Of a stretch of DNA of 64,000 nucleotides, positions 8,717 through 16,408 are shown in pieces. The stretch's first letter is position 1. The number at the start of each line of letters is the position of its first letter. The stretch is from the NCBI GenBank assembly GCA_018814885.1, contig JAHIYU010000143.1, forward strand, positions 1-64,000, given 5' to 3'. The stretch comes from a bacterium (GTDB lineage: Bacteria; Krumholzibacteriota; Krumholzibacteriia; LZORAL124-64-63). The translations under genes and the position numbers were made by a program. The notes beneath the pieces were generated by a model. That model saw nothing but the letters and a program-made list of their open reading frames with translations. It had not been told where the DNA came from and made no database searches.

Positions 8717-9324
8717 GCGGTGAACGAAGGCTGCCCGTGGCGGTCCTGCTTTCCGGCAGCGGCCGCACCCTGGAGAACTTCCTGCGTGAGCGCGATGCCG
8801 GACGACTTCCCGCGGACATCGTGGCCGTCGTCTCCAGCCGCGACGATGCGAGGGGCGTGGACATCGCCCGTCGGGCGGGCTGTCCCGTCGGCGTGTTCCG
8901 CCGCAAGGACCACCCGGACATCGCCGCCCACAACGCGGCCATCAACGAATGGCTGGCGCCCCGCGGTCCCGGCCTGATCCTGCTCGCGGGCTACCTCTGC
9001 TACTACCAGCGCCCCGGCTGGTTCGACGGTCCCATCCTGAACATCCACCCGGCCCTGCTGCCCCGCCACGGCGGCAAGGGTCTTTACGGCCGCCATGTTC
9101 ACGAGGCGGTCCTGGCGGCGGGCGAGACCGAGAGCGGGTGCACCGTCCACCACGTCAACGACGTCTATGACGCGGGGGAGATCGTCGCCCAGCAGCGCGT
9201 GCCGGTCCTGCCGGGCGACACGCCCGACACGCTGGCCGCACGGGTCTTCACAGCCGAGTGCGCGCTCTATCCTCGAGTGGTGGAAGAGATCGCGCGCTCC
9301 CTCCTCGAACAGCGGTCGGGGTGA
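8713..9324 (+). CDS. purN: Phosphoribosylglycinamide formyltransferase
   Basis: 203 residues. PurN transfers the formyl group of 10-formyl-tetrahydrofolate to GAR, step three of purine synthesis. The N-terminal VAVLLSGSGRTLENF phosphate-binding loop, LLAGYLCYY, and the catalytic Asn and His in NIHPALLPRHGGKGLYG are present, with the catalytic Asp in VYDAGEIV. The GTG start shares four bases with the Nudix stop and follows GGAGGGAC. The frame is open further upstream, but that part overlaps the Nudix gene. The last four codons form part of a 32-bp palindrome arm (9313-9403), so the stop lies inside a hairpin. Confidence 0.95.
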   Translation: MSGERRLPVAVLLSGSGRTLENFLRERDAGRLPADIVAVVSSRDDARGVDIARRAGCPVGVFRRKDHPDIAAHNAAINEWLAPRGPGLILLAGYLCYYQRPGWFDGPILNIHPALLPRHGGKGLYGRHVHEAVLAAGETESGCTVHHVNDVYDAGEIVAQQRVPVLPGDTPDTLAARVFTAECALYPRVVEEIARSLLEQRSG

Positions 9325-9403
9325 GTGCAGGGGTGTCTCCCAGGAGGCCGGGAGCGCCCGCTCGCCGTCCCCCTGGGAGACACCCCTGCACTCACCCCGA
9401 CCG
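9313..9403. repeat. Perfect 32-bp inverted repeat after purN
   Basis: Positions 9313-9344 are the exact reverse complement of 9372-9403, with a 27-base spacer. The left arm starts within the last codons of purN and includes its stop. Each arm contains GGTGAGTGCAGGGGTGTCTC or its complement. Neither side has a T-run, so it is not a classical intrinsic terminator. It may work as a bidirectional terminator or mRNA 3' stabiliser between convergent genes, or be a mobile palindromic repeat. Confidence 0.85.
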
Positions 9404-9476
9404 GGCTCCCCGGCAGGAACCGCGATCCCATCCACACTCGATGAGGAGAGGGGGAGTGCCGGGACGATGCAGGTGA

Positions 9477-9607
9477 AACGCTCACCCCCTGAGTTCGGGG
9501 AGTCTCTGGAGGCCCCGGAGCCACGGATGGCGGGAGGGGCCGGAAGCGAAGCGGGGCGGCACAGGAGGTGCCGCCCCGCGTCTCCCCGAACTCAGGGGGT
9601 GAGTGTT
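9477..9607. repeat. Second large inverted repeat enclosing a hairpin
   Basis: Positions 9481-9502 pair perfectly with 9582-9603, and the pairing extends to 9477/9607 with one G-T. Inside lies a separate perfect 12-bp stem (9551-9562 with 9568-9579, loop AGGAG). The arms share CTCACCCC and GGGGAG words with the first palindrome at 9313-9403, suggesting a common origin. It ends ten bases before the stop of the minus-strand gene. Confidence 0.8.
9551..9579. terminator. Terminator-like GC hairpin between convergent genes
   Basis: A perfect 12-bp stem, GCGGGGCGGCAC / GTGCCGCCCCGC, with a five-base loop. No T-run follows on either strand. Its placement between the ends of purN (+) and the flavoprotein operon (-) suits a bidirectional transcription end or RNA-stabilising hairpin. 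Confidence 0.45.
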
Positions 9608-9616
9608 CCACCGGCC

Positions 9617-11068
9617 CTATTGTGCCGGCACCCCGCTCCCCTCCATCAGGTGAGCGTGGATGGCATTCGCGGCTTTCCTGCCCGCCCCCATGGCCAGGAT
9701 CACCGTGGCGCCGCCGGTGACGATGTCGCCGCCGGCCCAAACGTTGTCCAGGTTGGTCTGCATGGTCCGCTCTTCCCTGACGACGATCGTGCCGCGGCGC
9801 GCGTTGAGCTCGAGCTCGGGGCAGTCCGCCGTCAGGACGGGATTCGGCCCCTGGCCGATGGCCACGACCACCGTGTCGACCGCCCACGTCTGGTAGGCGT
9901 CCTCGATGGGCACCGGGCGCCGCCGGCCGCTGTCGTCCGGCTCGCCCAGCTCCATCTGCTGGCACTTGATGGCCTTCACGGCCCCGTTGTGGCCGATGAT
10001 CTCCACCGGCGCGTGCAGCAGCTGGAAGTCTATGTACTCCTGCTCGGCGTGGTGCGACTCCTCGATGCGGGCGGGCAGCTCGGCCTTGGTCCGCCGGTAG
10101 ATGAGGTAGACGTGCTCGGGGTCGAGGCGCTTCGAGGTGCGGGCCGCGTCCATGGCCACGTTGCCGCCGCCGATCACGGCGATGCGCCTGATCTTCTTGA
10201 TGGGCGTGTCGGACTTCTCGGGGAACTGGTAGCCGCCCATCAGGTTGACGCGCGTCAGGAACTCGTTGGCGCTGTAGACGCCGTTGAGGTTCTCGCCGGG
10301 AATGCCCATGAACCAGGGCAGGCCGGCGCCCGTGCCGATGAACACCGCGTCGAAGCGCTCGCGGATCGAGTTCAGCGACTCGGCCTTGCCCACCGGATAG
10401 TTCATCACGAACTTGACGCCCATGTCCTTGAGCCCGTCGATCTCCCTGATCAGGATCTTCTTGGGCAGGCGGAACTCGGGGATGCCGTAGAAGAGCACGC
10501 CGCCGGGCTTGTGCAGCGCCTCGAAGACGGTGACGTCGTGACCCCTCTGGATCAGGTCGCTGGCGGCGGTCAGCCCGGCGGGCCCCGAGCCGATGATCGC
10601 CACCTTCTTGCCCGTGTCCGCGTCCTTCGAGGGCAGGACGTTCAGGTCGTGCTCGAGGGCGTAGTCGCCGAGGAAGCGTTCGACCCGGCCGACGCCGCCG
10701 GGCTCGCGGCCCTTGTCGGGCTTGTTGAGGGTGCAGACCAGCTCGCACTGGTCCTCCTGGGGACAGACCCGGCCGCAGATCGCCGGCAGGAAGTTCTTCT
10801 CCTTGACCTTGCGCAGGGCCTCCTCATACAGGCCCTCGCCCACGAGGTTCATGAAGGCGGGGATGTCCACCTCCACGGGACAACCGCCGACGCAGGGCGA
10901 GTCCTTGCACTGGATGCAGCGCCGGCCCTCGGCCGTCGCCTCCTCGCAGCTGAAACCCAGCGGGACCTCGCCGAAGTTCTTGATGCGCTGCTCGGGCGGC
11001 TGTTCCCGCATGGGGGTCTTCGTCTTCGACTTGTTGAACTTGTAGGTCGGCTTCTGCCGTGCCGTCAT
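9617..11068 (-). CDS. Glutamate synthase small-subunit-like oxidoreductase (NfnB/SudA-like)
   Basis: 483 residues. It resembles the GltD-like flavoprotein with an N-terminal Fe-S domain: Cys51/54/59/63 in CIQCKDSPCVGGCP and Cys98/102/108/112 in CGRVCPQEDQCELVC are two cluster motifs. The FAD site GSGPAGLTAA and the NADP site GGGNVAMDAARTS follow. The ATG at 11068 has AAGGGGG just upstream; an open frame to 11407 is rejected because it overlaps the partner gene. It sits 14 bases downstream of a ferredoxin-reductase-type flavoprotein. That pairing is known for NfnAB (electron-bifurcating ferredoxin:NADP oxidoreductase) and SudAB (sulfide dehydrogenase). It is often annotated gltA/gltD. Confidence 0.88.
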   Translation of the reverse strand: MTARQKPTYKFNKSKTKTPMREQPPEQRIKNFGEVPLGFSCEEATAEGRRCIQCKDSPCVGGCPVEVDIPAFMNLVGEGLYEEALRKVKEKNFLPAICGRVCPQEDQCELVCTLNKPDKGREPGGVGRVERFLGDYALEHDLNVLPSKDADTGKKVAIIGSGPAGLTAASDLIQRGHDVTVFEALHKPGGVLFYGIPEFRLPKKILIREIDGLKDMGVKFVMNYPVGKAESLNSIRERFDAVFIGTGAGLPWFMGIPGENLNGVYSANEFLTRVNLMGGYQFPEKSDTPIKKIRRIAVIGGGNVAMDAARTSKRLDPEHVYLIYRRTKAELPARIEESHHAEQEYIDFQLLHAPVEIIGHNGAVKAIKCQQMELGEPDDSGRRRPVPIEDAYQTWAVDTVVVAIGQGPNPVLTADCPELELNARRGTIVVREERTMQTNLDNVWAGGDIVTGGATVILAMGAGRKAANAIHAHLMEGSGVPAQ

Positions 11069-11082
11069 GGCGGACCCCCTTT

Positions 11083-11961
11083 CTAGCGGTTGGTCTCGGT
11101 GGCGAGTTTCGCGGCGGCCGCGTCGAGCTTGCAGGCGTGGCCGGCCGACGCCAGGGATAGGGCTTCCTCGTCCTTGTAGTAGGCCAGCCGGGACATCAGC
11201 TCGTCGAAGTCGGTCTGGTGGCCGTCGAATTCGGGCCCCTCGACGCAGGCGAACCGGGTCTTGCCGCCCACGGTCACGCGGCAGGCGCCGCACATGCCGG
11301 TGCCGTCCACCATGATCGGATTGAGCGAGGCCAGGGTCTTGATGCCGTGGGGCTCGGTTGTCCTGCAGACGAACTTCATCATGATCACCGGGCCGACGCA
11401 GATGCACTCGTCGATCCCGACGCCTTCGGCGACCAGCGATTCGATGGCGTGGGTGACCAGCCCCTTGCGCCCGTAGCTGCCGTCGTCGGTGGTGACGATG
11501 AGCTCGTCGCTCGCGGCGCGGACCTCGTCTTCGAGGATCAGCAGGTCCCGGGTGCGCGCGCCCAGGATCGAGATGACCCTGTTGCCCGCGGCCTTCATGG
11601 CCGTGGCCATGGGCCAGACCACCGCGTTGCCGATGCCGCCGCCCACGCAGAGCACGGTCTTGCCGCCGTCCGGGATGTCCGTCGGCTTGCCCAGGGGACC
11701 GGCCAGGTCGAGGATCTCGTCGCCGACCTGCAGGGCGTTGAGCAGGCGGGTCGTCTTGCCCACTTCCTGCGCGACGATGGTGATGGTGCCCCGGTCCGTG
11801 TCGCGGCTGGCGATGGTCAGGGGGATCCGCTCGCCCTCGTCATGGACACGCAGGATGATGAACTGGCCTGCCTTGCCGCGGCGGGCAATATGCTCGGCCT
11901 CGATCTCAAAGAGCATGGTCTTGTCGGCCAGCAATCTGGCCGCGACGATCTTGTTGCCCAC
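11083..11961 (-). CDS. FAD/NAD-binding ferredoxin reductase-like subunit (NfnA/SudB-like)
   Basis: 292 residues. An N-terminal FAD-binding barrel (GQFIILRVHDEGERIPLTI) is followed by an NAD-binding domain (GGGIGNAVVWPMA) and a C-terminal [2Fe-2S] site with Cys in TGMCGACRV and TRFACVEGPEFDGH. This is the dihydroorotate dehydrogenase electron-transfer/sulfide dehydrogenase beta family. GTG 11961 is chosen because GAGGAG lies eight bases upstream and the typical MGNKIV opening follows; the frame runs on to 12069. Being first in the two-gene operon fits the nfnA-nfnB or sudB-sudA order. No pyrD is adjacent, which argues against PyrK. Confidence 0.85.
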   Translation of the reverse strand: MGNKIVAARLLADKTMLFEIEAEHIARRGKAGQFIILRVHDEGERIPLTIASRDTDRGTITIVAQEVGKTTRLLNALQVGDEILDLAGPLGKPTDIPDGGKTVLCVGGGIGNAVVWPMATAMKAAGNRVISILGARTRDLLILEDEVRAASDELIVTTDDGSYGRKGLVTHAIESLVAEGVGIDECICVGPVIMMKFVCRTTEPHGIKTLASLNPIMVDGTGMCGACRVTVGGKTRFACVEGPEFDGHQTDFDELMSRLAYYKDEEALSLASAGHACKLDAAAAKLATETNR

Positions 11962-12412
11962 CTCGGTTGCTCCTCGGGGATTGGGGAACCCTGCGATCAA
12001 AAGAAGATGTGATCTGTCGCCGATCGAATTGGCAGATTCAAATAACGGCGCGGGAGTGACGAAAATCAAGCGGGAATACGATGCACTCGGCTGACACCCG
12101 ATCTTGAGATCGGTTGTCTTGCTTCGAGTTGCCGCAGGGTGAGCAGAAAAGGAACAGGTCAGGCGAAAGGGTCGAGTCCTCTGCCGGGTGCGATCGCGTC
12201 AACTCAGGGGGGGGACAGCGTTATTGCGACTCGCCAACGTGCCCGTCGTCCGGCTGTCGGTCCCGACCCTTAACGTCGGGTCTGGGGTTCCACATCGCTA
12301 TGCCGCTCACATGCAAGGGACGTGCCCTGCGCGGGCACTTGACCGCGAGGGATGCCGTTCTTATGGTGGGGCGCGGTCCAGACACGACGAGACATCCCAA
12401 GGGAGAACGGGC
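11962..12412. other. Divergent intergenic region between nfnA-like and folE
   Basis: 451 bases without a credible gene. It must hold the promoters of both flanking genes, but I see no convincing -35/-10 pair. Three perfect six-base-pair hairpins lie in it: 12098-12113 (CCGATC/GATCGG, followed by TTGTCTTGCTT), 12262-12280 (CCCGAC/GTCGGG) and 12322-12338 (GTGCCC/GGGCAC). There is also a run of nine G at about 12208. The last two hairpins may form a folE leader. Confidence 0.5.
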
Positions 12413-12967
12413 ATGGAAGAGATGATCCGCGGCATCATCGAGAGCATCGGCGAGGATCCCCGGCGCGAGGGCCTGCTCAAGACCCCCGAACGCGTCGCCC
12501 GCGCCTACCAGGAGATCACGGCCGGCTACAGGCAGGACCCCGACGCCATGGTGCGCGGAGCGCTCTTCGAGGCCGAGGGCCGGGAGATGGTCCTGATCAA
12601 CGACATCGACTTCTACAGCATGTGCGAGCACCACATGCTGCCGTTCTTCGGCAAGGCCCACGTGGCCTACATCCCCGGCACGAAGATCGTCGGCCTGTCC
12701 AAGGTCGCGCGCGTGGTCGAGGCCTTCGCCCGCCGCCTGCAGGTGCAGGAGCGGATGACCGCCCAGATCGCCAACTGCCTCATGGACAACCTGGACGCCA
12801 CCGGTGTGGCGGTGGTCCTGCACGCCCAGCATCTCTGCATGATGATGCGCGGGGTCAAGCGCCAGAACTCCTTCGCGGTGACCAGCGAGATGCTCGGTGT
12901 CTTCAAGGAGGATGCGAAGACCCGGTCGGAATTCCTCACGCTCATCCAGGAGAAGCCCTGGAACTGA
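12413..12967 (+). CDS. folE: GTP cyclohydrolase I
   Basis: 184 residues. FolE converts GTP to 7,8-dihydroneopterin triphosphate, the first step to tetrahydrofolate. The family signature is complete: [12 protein letters not shown] at the N-terminus; zinc Cys and His in [43 protein letters not shown]; and the third zinc ligand in [14 protein letters not shown] 12413 follows GGGAGA six bases upstream and gives the normal length; the open frame back to 12188 is not protein-like. It supplies the folate cofactor used by PurN. It is a single gene with a long leader. Confidence 0.96.
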   Translation: MEEMIRGIIESIGEDPRREGLLKTPERVARAYQEITAGYRQDPDAMVRGALFEAEGREMVLINDIDFYSMCEHHMLPFFGKAHVAYIPGTKIVGLSKVARVVEAFARRLQVQERMTAQIANCLMDNLDATGVAVVLHAQHLCMMMRGVKRQNSFAVTSEMLGVFKEDAKTRSEFLTLIQEKPWN

Positions 12968-13053
12968 GGACGGGTTGGCCGACGAACAGCAGAGACCCTG
13001 CCGTGAGGCGACCGGCGCGTGGAGCCGACAGACGGGGGTCTGCGTGTCCGTCC

Positions 13054-13455
13054 TCAACGATAGCAGGACTTGATGGCCCCCCAGGCCAACCGCTCGTTGG
13101 GCAACTCCTCGCAGCCGGAGGTGACCTTGACGGCGTCCACGCCCTGGAAGCAGCTCATGGCCTCGGGGGAGTCGGCCCACTTGCCGTAGATCAGGATGGT
13201 GGTGTTGCGGGTCGCCCAGACGATCATCTGCAGATCGGAGACGCCCAGCTCGGTGGGTGTGATGTCGTCGCAGGAAAACCAGCCGCCGGCAGCGCAGCCG
13301 ACCAGGCTGTAATGACCGGGGTCGAGGAGCGCGACGCGTCCCTTGAAGACCGCGACATCGTCCCTGCTCGTGCCGTCGCCGTCTTGCGCGCGGGCATCGC
13401 TCCCGGGGAGCGGAAGGGCCGCCAGCAGCATGATAATTAGGAAGCCGTAACGCAT
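13054..13455 (-). CDS. Small secreted Cys-containing protein, unknown
   Basis: 133 residues. The start, MRYGFLIIMLLAALPLPGSDARAQ, is a clear Sec signal peptide with cleavage likely after ARA. The mature part is about 110 residues with five cysteines and two Trp-containing segments (GGWFSCDD, GKWADSPEAMSC), so disulfides in the periplasm or outside are likely. I do not recognise the family. It has its own near-consensus -10 box upstream. trxB is transcribed in the same direction just upstream, but the two are separated by 211 bases. Confidence 0.65.
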   Translation of the reverse strand: MRYGFLIIMLLAALPLPGSDARAQDGDGTSRDDVAVFKGRVALLDPGHYSLVGCAAGGWFSCDDITPTELGVSDLQMIVWATRNTTILIYGKWADSPEAMSCFQGVDAVKVTSGCEELPNERLAWGAIKSCYR

Positions 13456-13487
13456 TGTCGTCCCCTGGAGATGTTGATGTGCGCATA

Positions 13488-13493
13488 ATTATA
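13488..13493 (-). promoter_or_regulatory. Extended -10 promoter of the secreted protein gene
   Basis: On the minus strand the sequence reads TGCTATAAT, a consensus extended -10 box, 33 bases before the start codon at 13455. No good -35 hexamer is present, which is usual for extended -10 promoters. GGGGAC lies just before the start codon. Confidence 0.5.
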
Positions 13494-13666
13494 GCACATC
13501 TCGGGGAACGATTGGGCACGTGGCCCCATAATTAGGCGGGATCGTGCCGGTTCCGCGCGCTCGGGAGGTCGCCCGGCAGACGGTGGTCCGGCGGTCCGGG
13601 GATCAGTCCTGCGGCTTGCCGGGAGTGCCGGCCCGGCGGGCGGGCATCTTGTTGATCGCCGGCATG

Positions 13667-14605
13667 TTACAGCCCATGCTCTCCCAGCCACCGTTCACAC
13701 TCGATCGCCGCCATGCAGCCGGTGCCGGCCGCGGTGATCGCCTGCCGGTACACGTGGTCCTGCACGTCGCCGCAGGCCCAGACGCCCTCGATCTCGGTCG
13801 CGGTCACGTCGGGCCTGGTGATCAGGTAGCCGTTGGCGTCGGTCTCGAACTGGCCGTCGAGGAACTGCGTGTTGGGGACGTGTCCGATGGCGATGAAGCA
13901 GCCGGTCACCGGCAGTTCCACGTCCTCGCCGCCCTGGGTGTCGGCCAGGATCAGCTTCTCCAGGAGGCCGTTCTCGCCGCCGATCAACCGCTTGACGGTC
14001 TTGTTCCAGGCGAACTCGATCTTGGGATTTGCCAGGGCGCGCTCGCCCATGATCTTGCTGGCGCGCAGCTCGTCGCGACGGTGGATGACCGTCACCTTCT
14101 TGGCGAAGTTGGTCAGGAAGATGGCCTCCTCCATGGCGGTGTCGCCGCCGCCGACCACGGCGATCTCGTGATCGCGGAAGAAGAAGCCGTCGCAGGTCGC
14201 GCATGCGCTGAGTCCCTTGCCGTGGAAGTCGTTTTCCTCGGGCAGGCCCAGCCAGCGGGCGGACGAGCCGGTGGCGATGATCAGGCTCCGCGCCAGATAG
14301 GTGTCCTCGCCCACGAACACCTTGAAGGGGCGCGCCGACAGGTCGACGCGGTCGACCGTCTTGCCGAGGATCTCGGCGCCGAAACGCGACGCCTGCGCGC
14401 GGAACTTCTCGGTCAGGGCCGGGCCGTCGATGCCCTCGGGGAAGCCGGGGTAGTTCTCCACCTCGGAGGTGATGGTCAGCTGTCCGCCGGGCTGCTGGCC
14501 CTCGAAGACCAGCGGGGGTATGTTGGCGCGGCCGAGATAGAGGGCGGCGGTGAAGCCGGCGGGGCCGGAGCCGATGATGATGGCGCGCTTGATCTCCTGA
14601 TTCAT
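13667..14605 (-). CDS. trxB: Thioredoxin-disulfide reductase
   Basis: 312 residues. A cytoplasmic flavoenzyme that passes electrons from NADPH to thioredoxin. It has FAD-binding GSGPAGFTAALYLGRA at the N-terminus, the redox-active Cys135/Cys138 in SACATCDG, the NADPH site VVGGGDTAMEEA, HRRDELRASK, and the C-terminal FAD motif GVWACGDVQD. Length is standard. It is transcribed divergently from rplU; a good TTGACA box lies upstream. Confidence 0.96.
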   Translation of the reverse strand: MNQEIKRAIIIGSGPAGFTAALYLGRANIPPLVFEGQQPGGQLTITSEVENYPGFPEGIDGPALTEKFRAQASRFGAEILGKTVDRVDLSARPFKVFVGEDTYLARSLIIATGSSARWLGLPEENDFHGKGLSACATCDGFFFRDHEIAVVGGGDTAMEEAIFLTNFAKKVTVIHRRDELRASKIMGERALANPKIEFAWNKTVKRLIGGENGLLEKLILADTQGGEDVELPVTGCFIAIGHVPNTQFLDGQFETDANGYLITRPDVTATEIEGVWACGDVQDHVYRQAITAAGTGCMAAIECERWLGEHGL

Positions 14606-14651
14606 CCGCGAAGCCTCCGGGGCGGGTTTTCGAGGGCCATATCCGGAGCCC

Positions 14652-14681
14652 TATGTAAGGCCAGACCGACCGCACTGTCAA
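14652..14681 (-). promoter_or_regulatory. Putative sigma-70 promoter of trxB
   Basis: On the minus strand a perfect TTGACA (14681-14676) is followed, after 18 bases, by TACATA (14657-14652), about 47 bases before the trxB start codon. The -10 match is weak. Confidence 0.5.
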
Positions 14682-14724
14682 CCCGCCGTCTCCGGGACGG
14701 CACGGACGTGGGGCGATTCCCGAC

Positions 14725-14754
14725 TTGACTATGACGCCAAAGGGTGTTTACTAT
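14725..14754 (+). promoter_or_regulatory. Putative sigma-70 promoter of rplU-rpmA
   Basis: TTGACT at 14725-14730, an 18-base spacer and TACTAT at 14749-14754. Transcription from here would leave a leader of about 130 bases before rplU, long enough for the autogenous control known for some ribosomal operons. No specific control structure is evident. Confidence 0.55.
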
Positions 14755-14890
14755 GGGCGATTCCGGCCCGCATCCGCTTGTCCGAGAAATGGGGTTGCGG
14801 CCGGGTCGATTGTTCCGGCGATTCACGACGTGGGAGCGGCGGGCGCCGTTGTTCGTCCTGTCCCGCGAACCGTTTTTTCTGGAGAACGCA

Positions 14891-15202
14891 ATGTACGCCA
14901 TTGTCAACATCATGAACAGGCAGTTCCGGGTCGAGCCAGACGCCACCGTGCAGGTGCCGTTGATGCGGGGCGAGATCGGGGACGCGGTGAATCTCGACGA
15001 GGTCCTGCTCTACCACGACGGCAAGTCGACGTCGGTGGGTGCGCCCAGCGTGGCCGGCTGCTCGGTCGCGGCCGAGATCGTGCGCCACGGCATGGGACGC
15101 AAGATCAGCGTCTTCAAGAAGAAGCGCCGCCAGAACTACCGGCGCAACAAGAGCCACCGTCAGGCCTTCACCGAGATTCGCATCAAGAACATCACCGTCT
15201 AG
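14891..15202 (+). CDS. rplU: 50S ribosomal protein L21
   Basis: 103 residues, the usual L21 length. It opens with [16 protein letters not shown] and has [12 protein letters not shown] and the basic C-terminal [25 protein letters not shown]21 binds 23S rRNA in the large subunit. ATG 14891 follows GGAGAACGCA; upstream in-frame ATGs lie in the leader. It is followed by rpmA after 29 bases. Confidence 0.97.
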   Translation: MYAIVNIMNRQFRVEPDATVQVPLMRGEIGDAVNLDEVLLYHDGKSTSVGAPSVAGCSVAAEIVRHGMGRKISVFKKKRRQNYRRNKSHRQAFTEIRIKNITV

Positions 15203-15231
15203 GGCGGCAGGGACCAGCAGAGGAGCGAGCC

Positions 15232-15486
15232 ATGGCACACAAGAAAGGCGTCGGCAGTTCACGCAACGGGCGCGACAGCAACGCCCAGAGGCTGGGCGTG
15301 AAGCGCTTCGGCGGCGAGGCCGTCAGCGCGGGCACCATCATCGTGCGCCAGCGCGGCACCAAGATCCATCCGGGCGAGAACGTGGGCCGCGGCAACGACG
15401 ATACCCTGTACGCCAAGATCGACGGTCTGGTGGTCTTCGGCCGCTACAACCGCACGCGGAAGAAGGTCAGTGTCCTGCCAGCCTGA
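15232..15486 (+). CDS. rpmA: 50S ribosomal protein L27
   Basis: 84 residues. It opens with [20 protein letters not shown], the L27 N-terminus that reaches the peptidyl transferase centre, and contains [21 protein letters not shown]. There is no Firmicutes-type cleaved extension. AGAGGAG precedes the ATG. obgE, the usual third gene, is absent; a strong terminator follows 24 bases after the stop. Confidence 0.97.
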   Translation: MAHKKGVGSSRNGRDSNAQRLGVKRFGGEAVSAGTIIVRQRGTKIHPGENVGRGNDDTLYAKIDGLVVFGRYNRTRKKVSVLPA

Positions 15487-15510
15487 CACGAACAGGACCG
15501 GGCATCGCGG

Positions 15511-15544
15511 AACCCATCCCGCCGGCGGGATGGGTTTCCTTTTC
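15511..15544 (+). terminator. Intrinsic terminator of rplU-rpmA
   Basis: A perfect 12-bp stem (AACCCATCCCGC / GCGGGATGGGTT, 15511-15536) is followed by TCCTTTTC. This is a classical Rho-independent terminator and ends the ribosomal operon before kdsB. Confidence 0.88.
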
Positions 15545-15570
15545 AGCCGGTGTCGGCGGGGAGGCCGGGC

Positions 15571-16332
15571 ATGAGAGGAGTGCTCGTGGTGATTCCGGCG
15601 CGGTTCGAATCGACGCGCCTGCCGGGCAAGGCTCTGGCGGATCTGGGCGGGCGCCCCCTGGTGGTCCGCGTGGCGGAGCTGGCCGCGCGCATGGAGACCG
15701 CCGACGAGGTCATCGTGGCCACCGACGACGCGCGCATCGTCGAGGCCGTCGAGTCGGCCGGACACCGGGCCGAGATGACCGGCGACCACCCCACCGGCTC
15801 GGACCGAGTCGCCGAGGTGCTCGAGCGCCACCATGCAGAGATCGTGCTCGACCTACAGGGCGACGAACCGCTCCTGGAACCCAGCGACCTGGACGCCCTG
15901 GTGCGGTCCCTGCTGACCGATCCCGAGGCGGACATGGCCACGCTGGCCCACCCGCTCTCCGGTCCGGACGAGTGGCGCGACCCCAACGTCGTGAAGGTGC
16001 TGGCGGGTGGCGACGGGCACGCCCTGTGGTTCAGCCGGGCGGCGATCCCGGGCGTGCATGCCGGACTGCCGCACGACCTTCAGGATGGCGTGGCCGAACC
16101 CTGGCGCATGGCCTTGCGGCACGTCGGGGTCTACGCCTTCCGCGGCCCCTCCCTGAAGCGGTTTCTGAACCTGCCCAGGACGGCCCTGGAGCGCGCGGAG
16201 GGGCTGGAGCAGCTGCGGGCGCTCGAGCACGGCCTGCGCATCCAGGTCGCGCCGGCTGCGGGCTCGCCGGTGGGCGTGGACACGCCGGAGGACCTGGAGC
16301 GCGTGCGGGAACTCTGGTCCCGGCGGGGGTGA
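15571..16332 (+). CDS. kdsB: 3-deoxy-manno-octulosonate cytidylyltransferase
   Basis: 253 residues. KdsB activates Kdo with CTP to CMP-Kdo for transfer to lipid A. The N-terminal VIPARFESTRLPGKALADLGGRPLV loop binds CTP; ATDDARI, HPTGSDRVAEV and DLQGDEPLL are diagnostic, and the C-terminal PVGVDTPEDLERVR is typical. ATG 15571 follows GGGGAGG by six bases and is preferred over GTG 15550. It opens the Kdo/LPS gene run. The next gene, pyrG, makes its CTP substrate. Confidence 0.94.
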   Translation: MRGVLVVIPARFESTRLPGKALADLGGRPLVVRVAELAARMETADEVIVATDDARIVEAVESAGHRAEMTGDHPTGSDRVAEVLERHHAEIVLDLQGDEPLLEPSDLDALVRSLLTDPEADMATLAHPLSGPDEWRDPNVVKVLAGGDGHALWFSRAAIPGVHAGLPHDLQDGVAEPWRMALRHVGVYAFRGPSLKRFLNLPRTALERAEGLEQLRALEHGLRIQVAPAAGSPVGVDTPEDLERVRELWSRRG

Positions 16333-16408
16333 ACTCGGCCTTTCCCGGTTCCCGTCCGTGCCTTAGGATCGGCGCCTGACCAATACTCAGCGGGAAGGAG
16401 CGGAATCC

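Noticed and set aside
9095..11086. 663-codon plus-strand frame across the palindromes and the NfnB-like gene
   Set aside because: Runs antisense to a clear flavoprotein and through non-coding palindromes; no domain.
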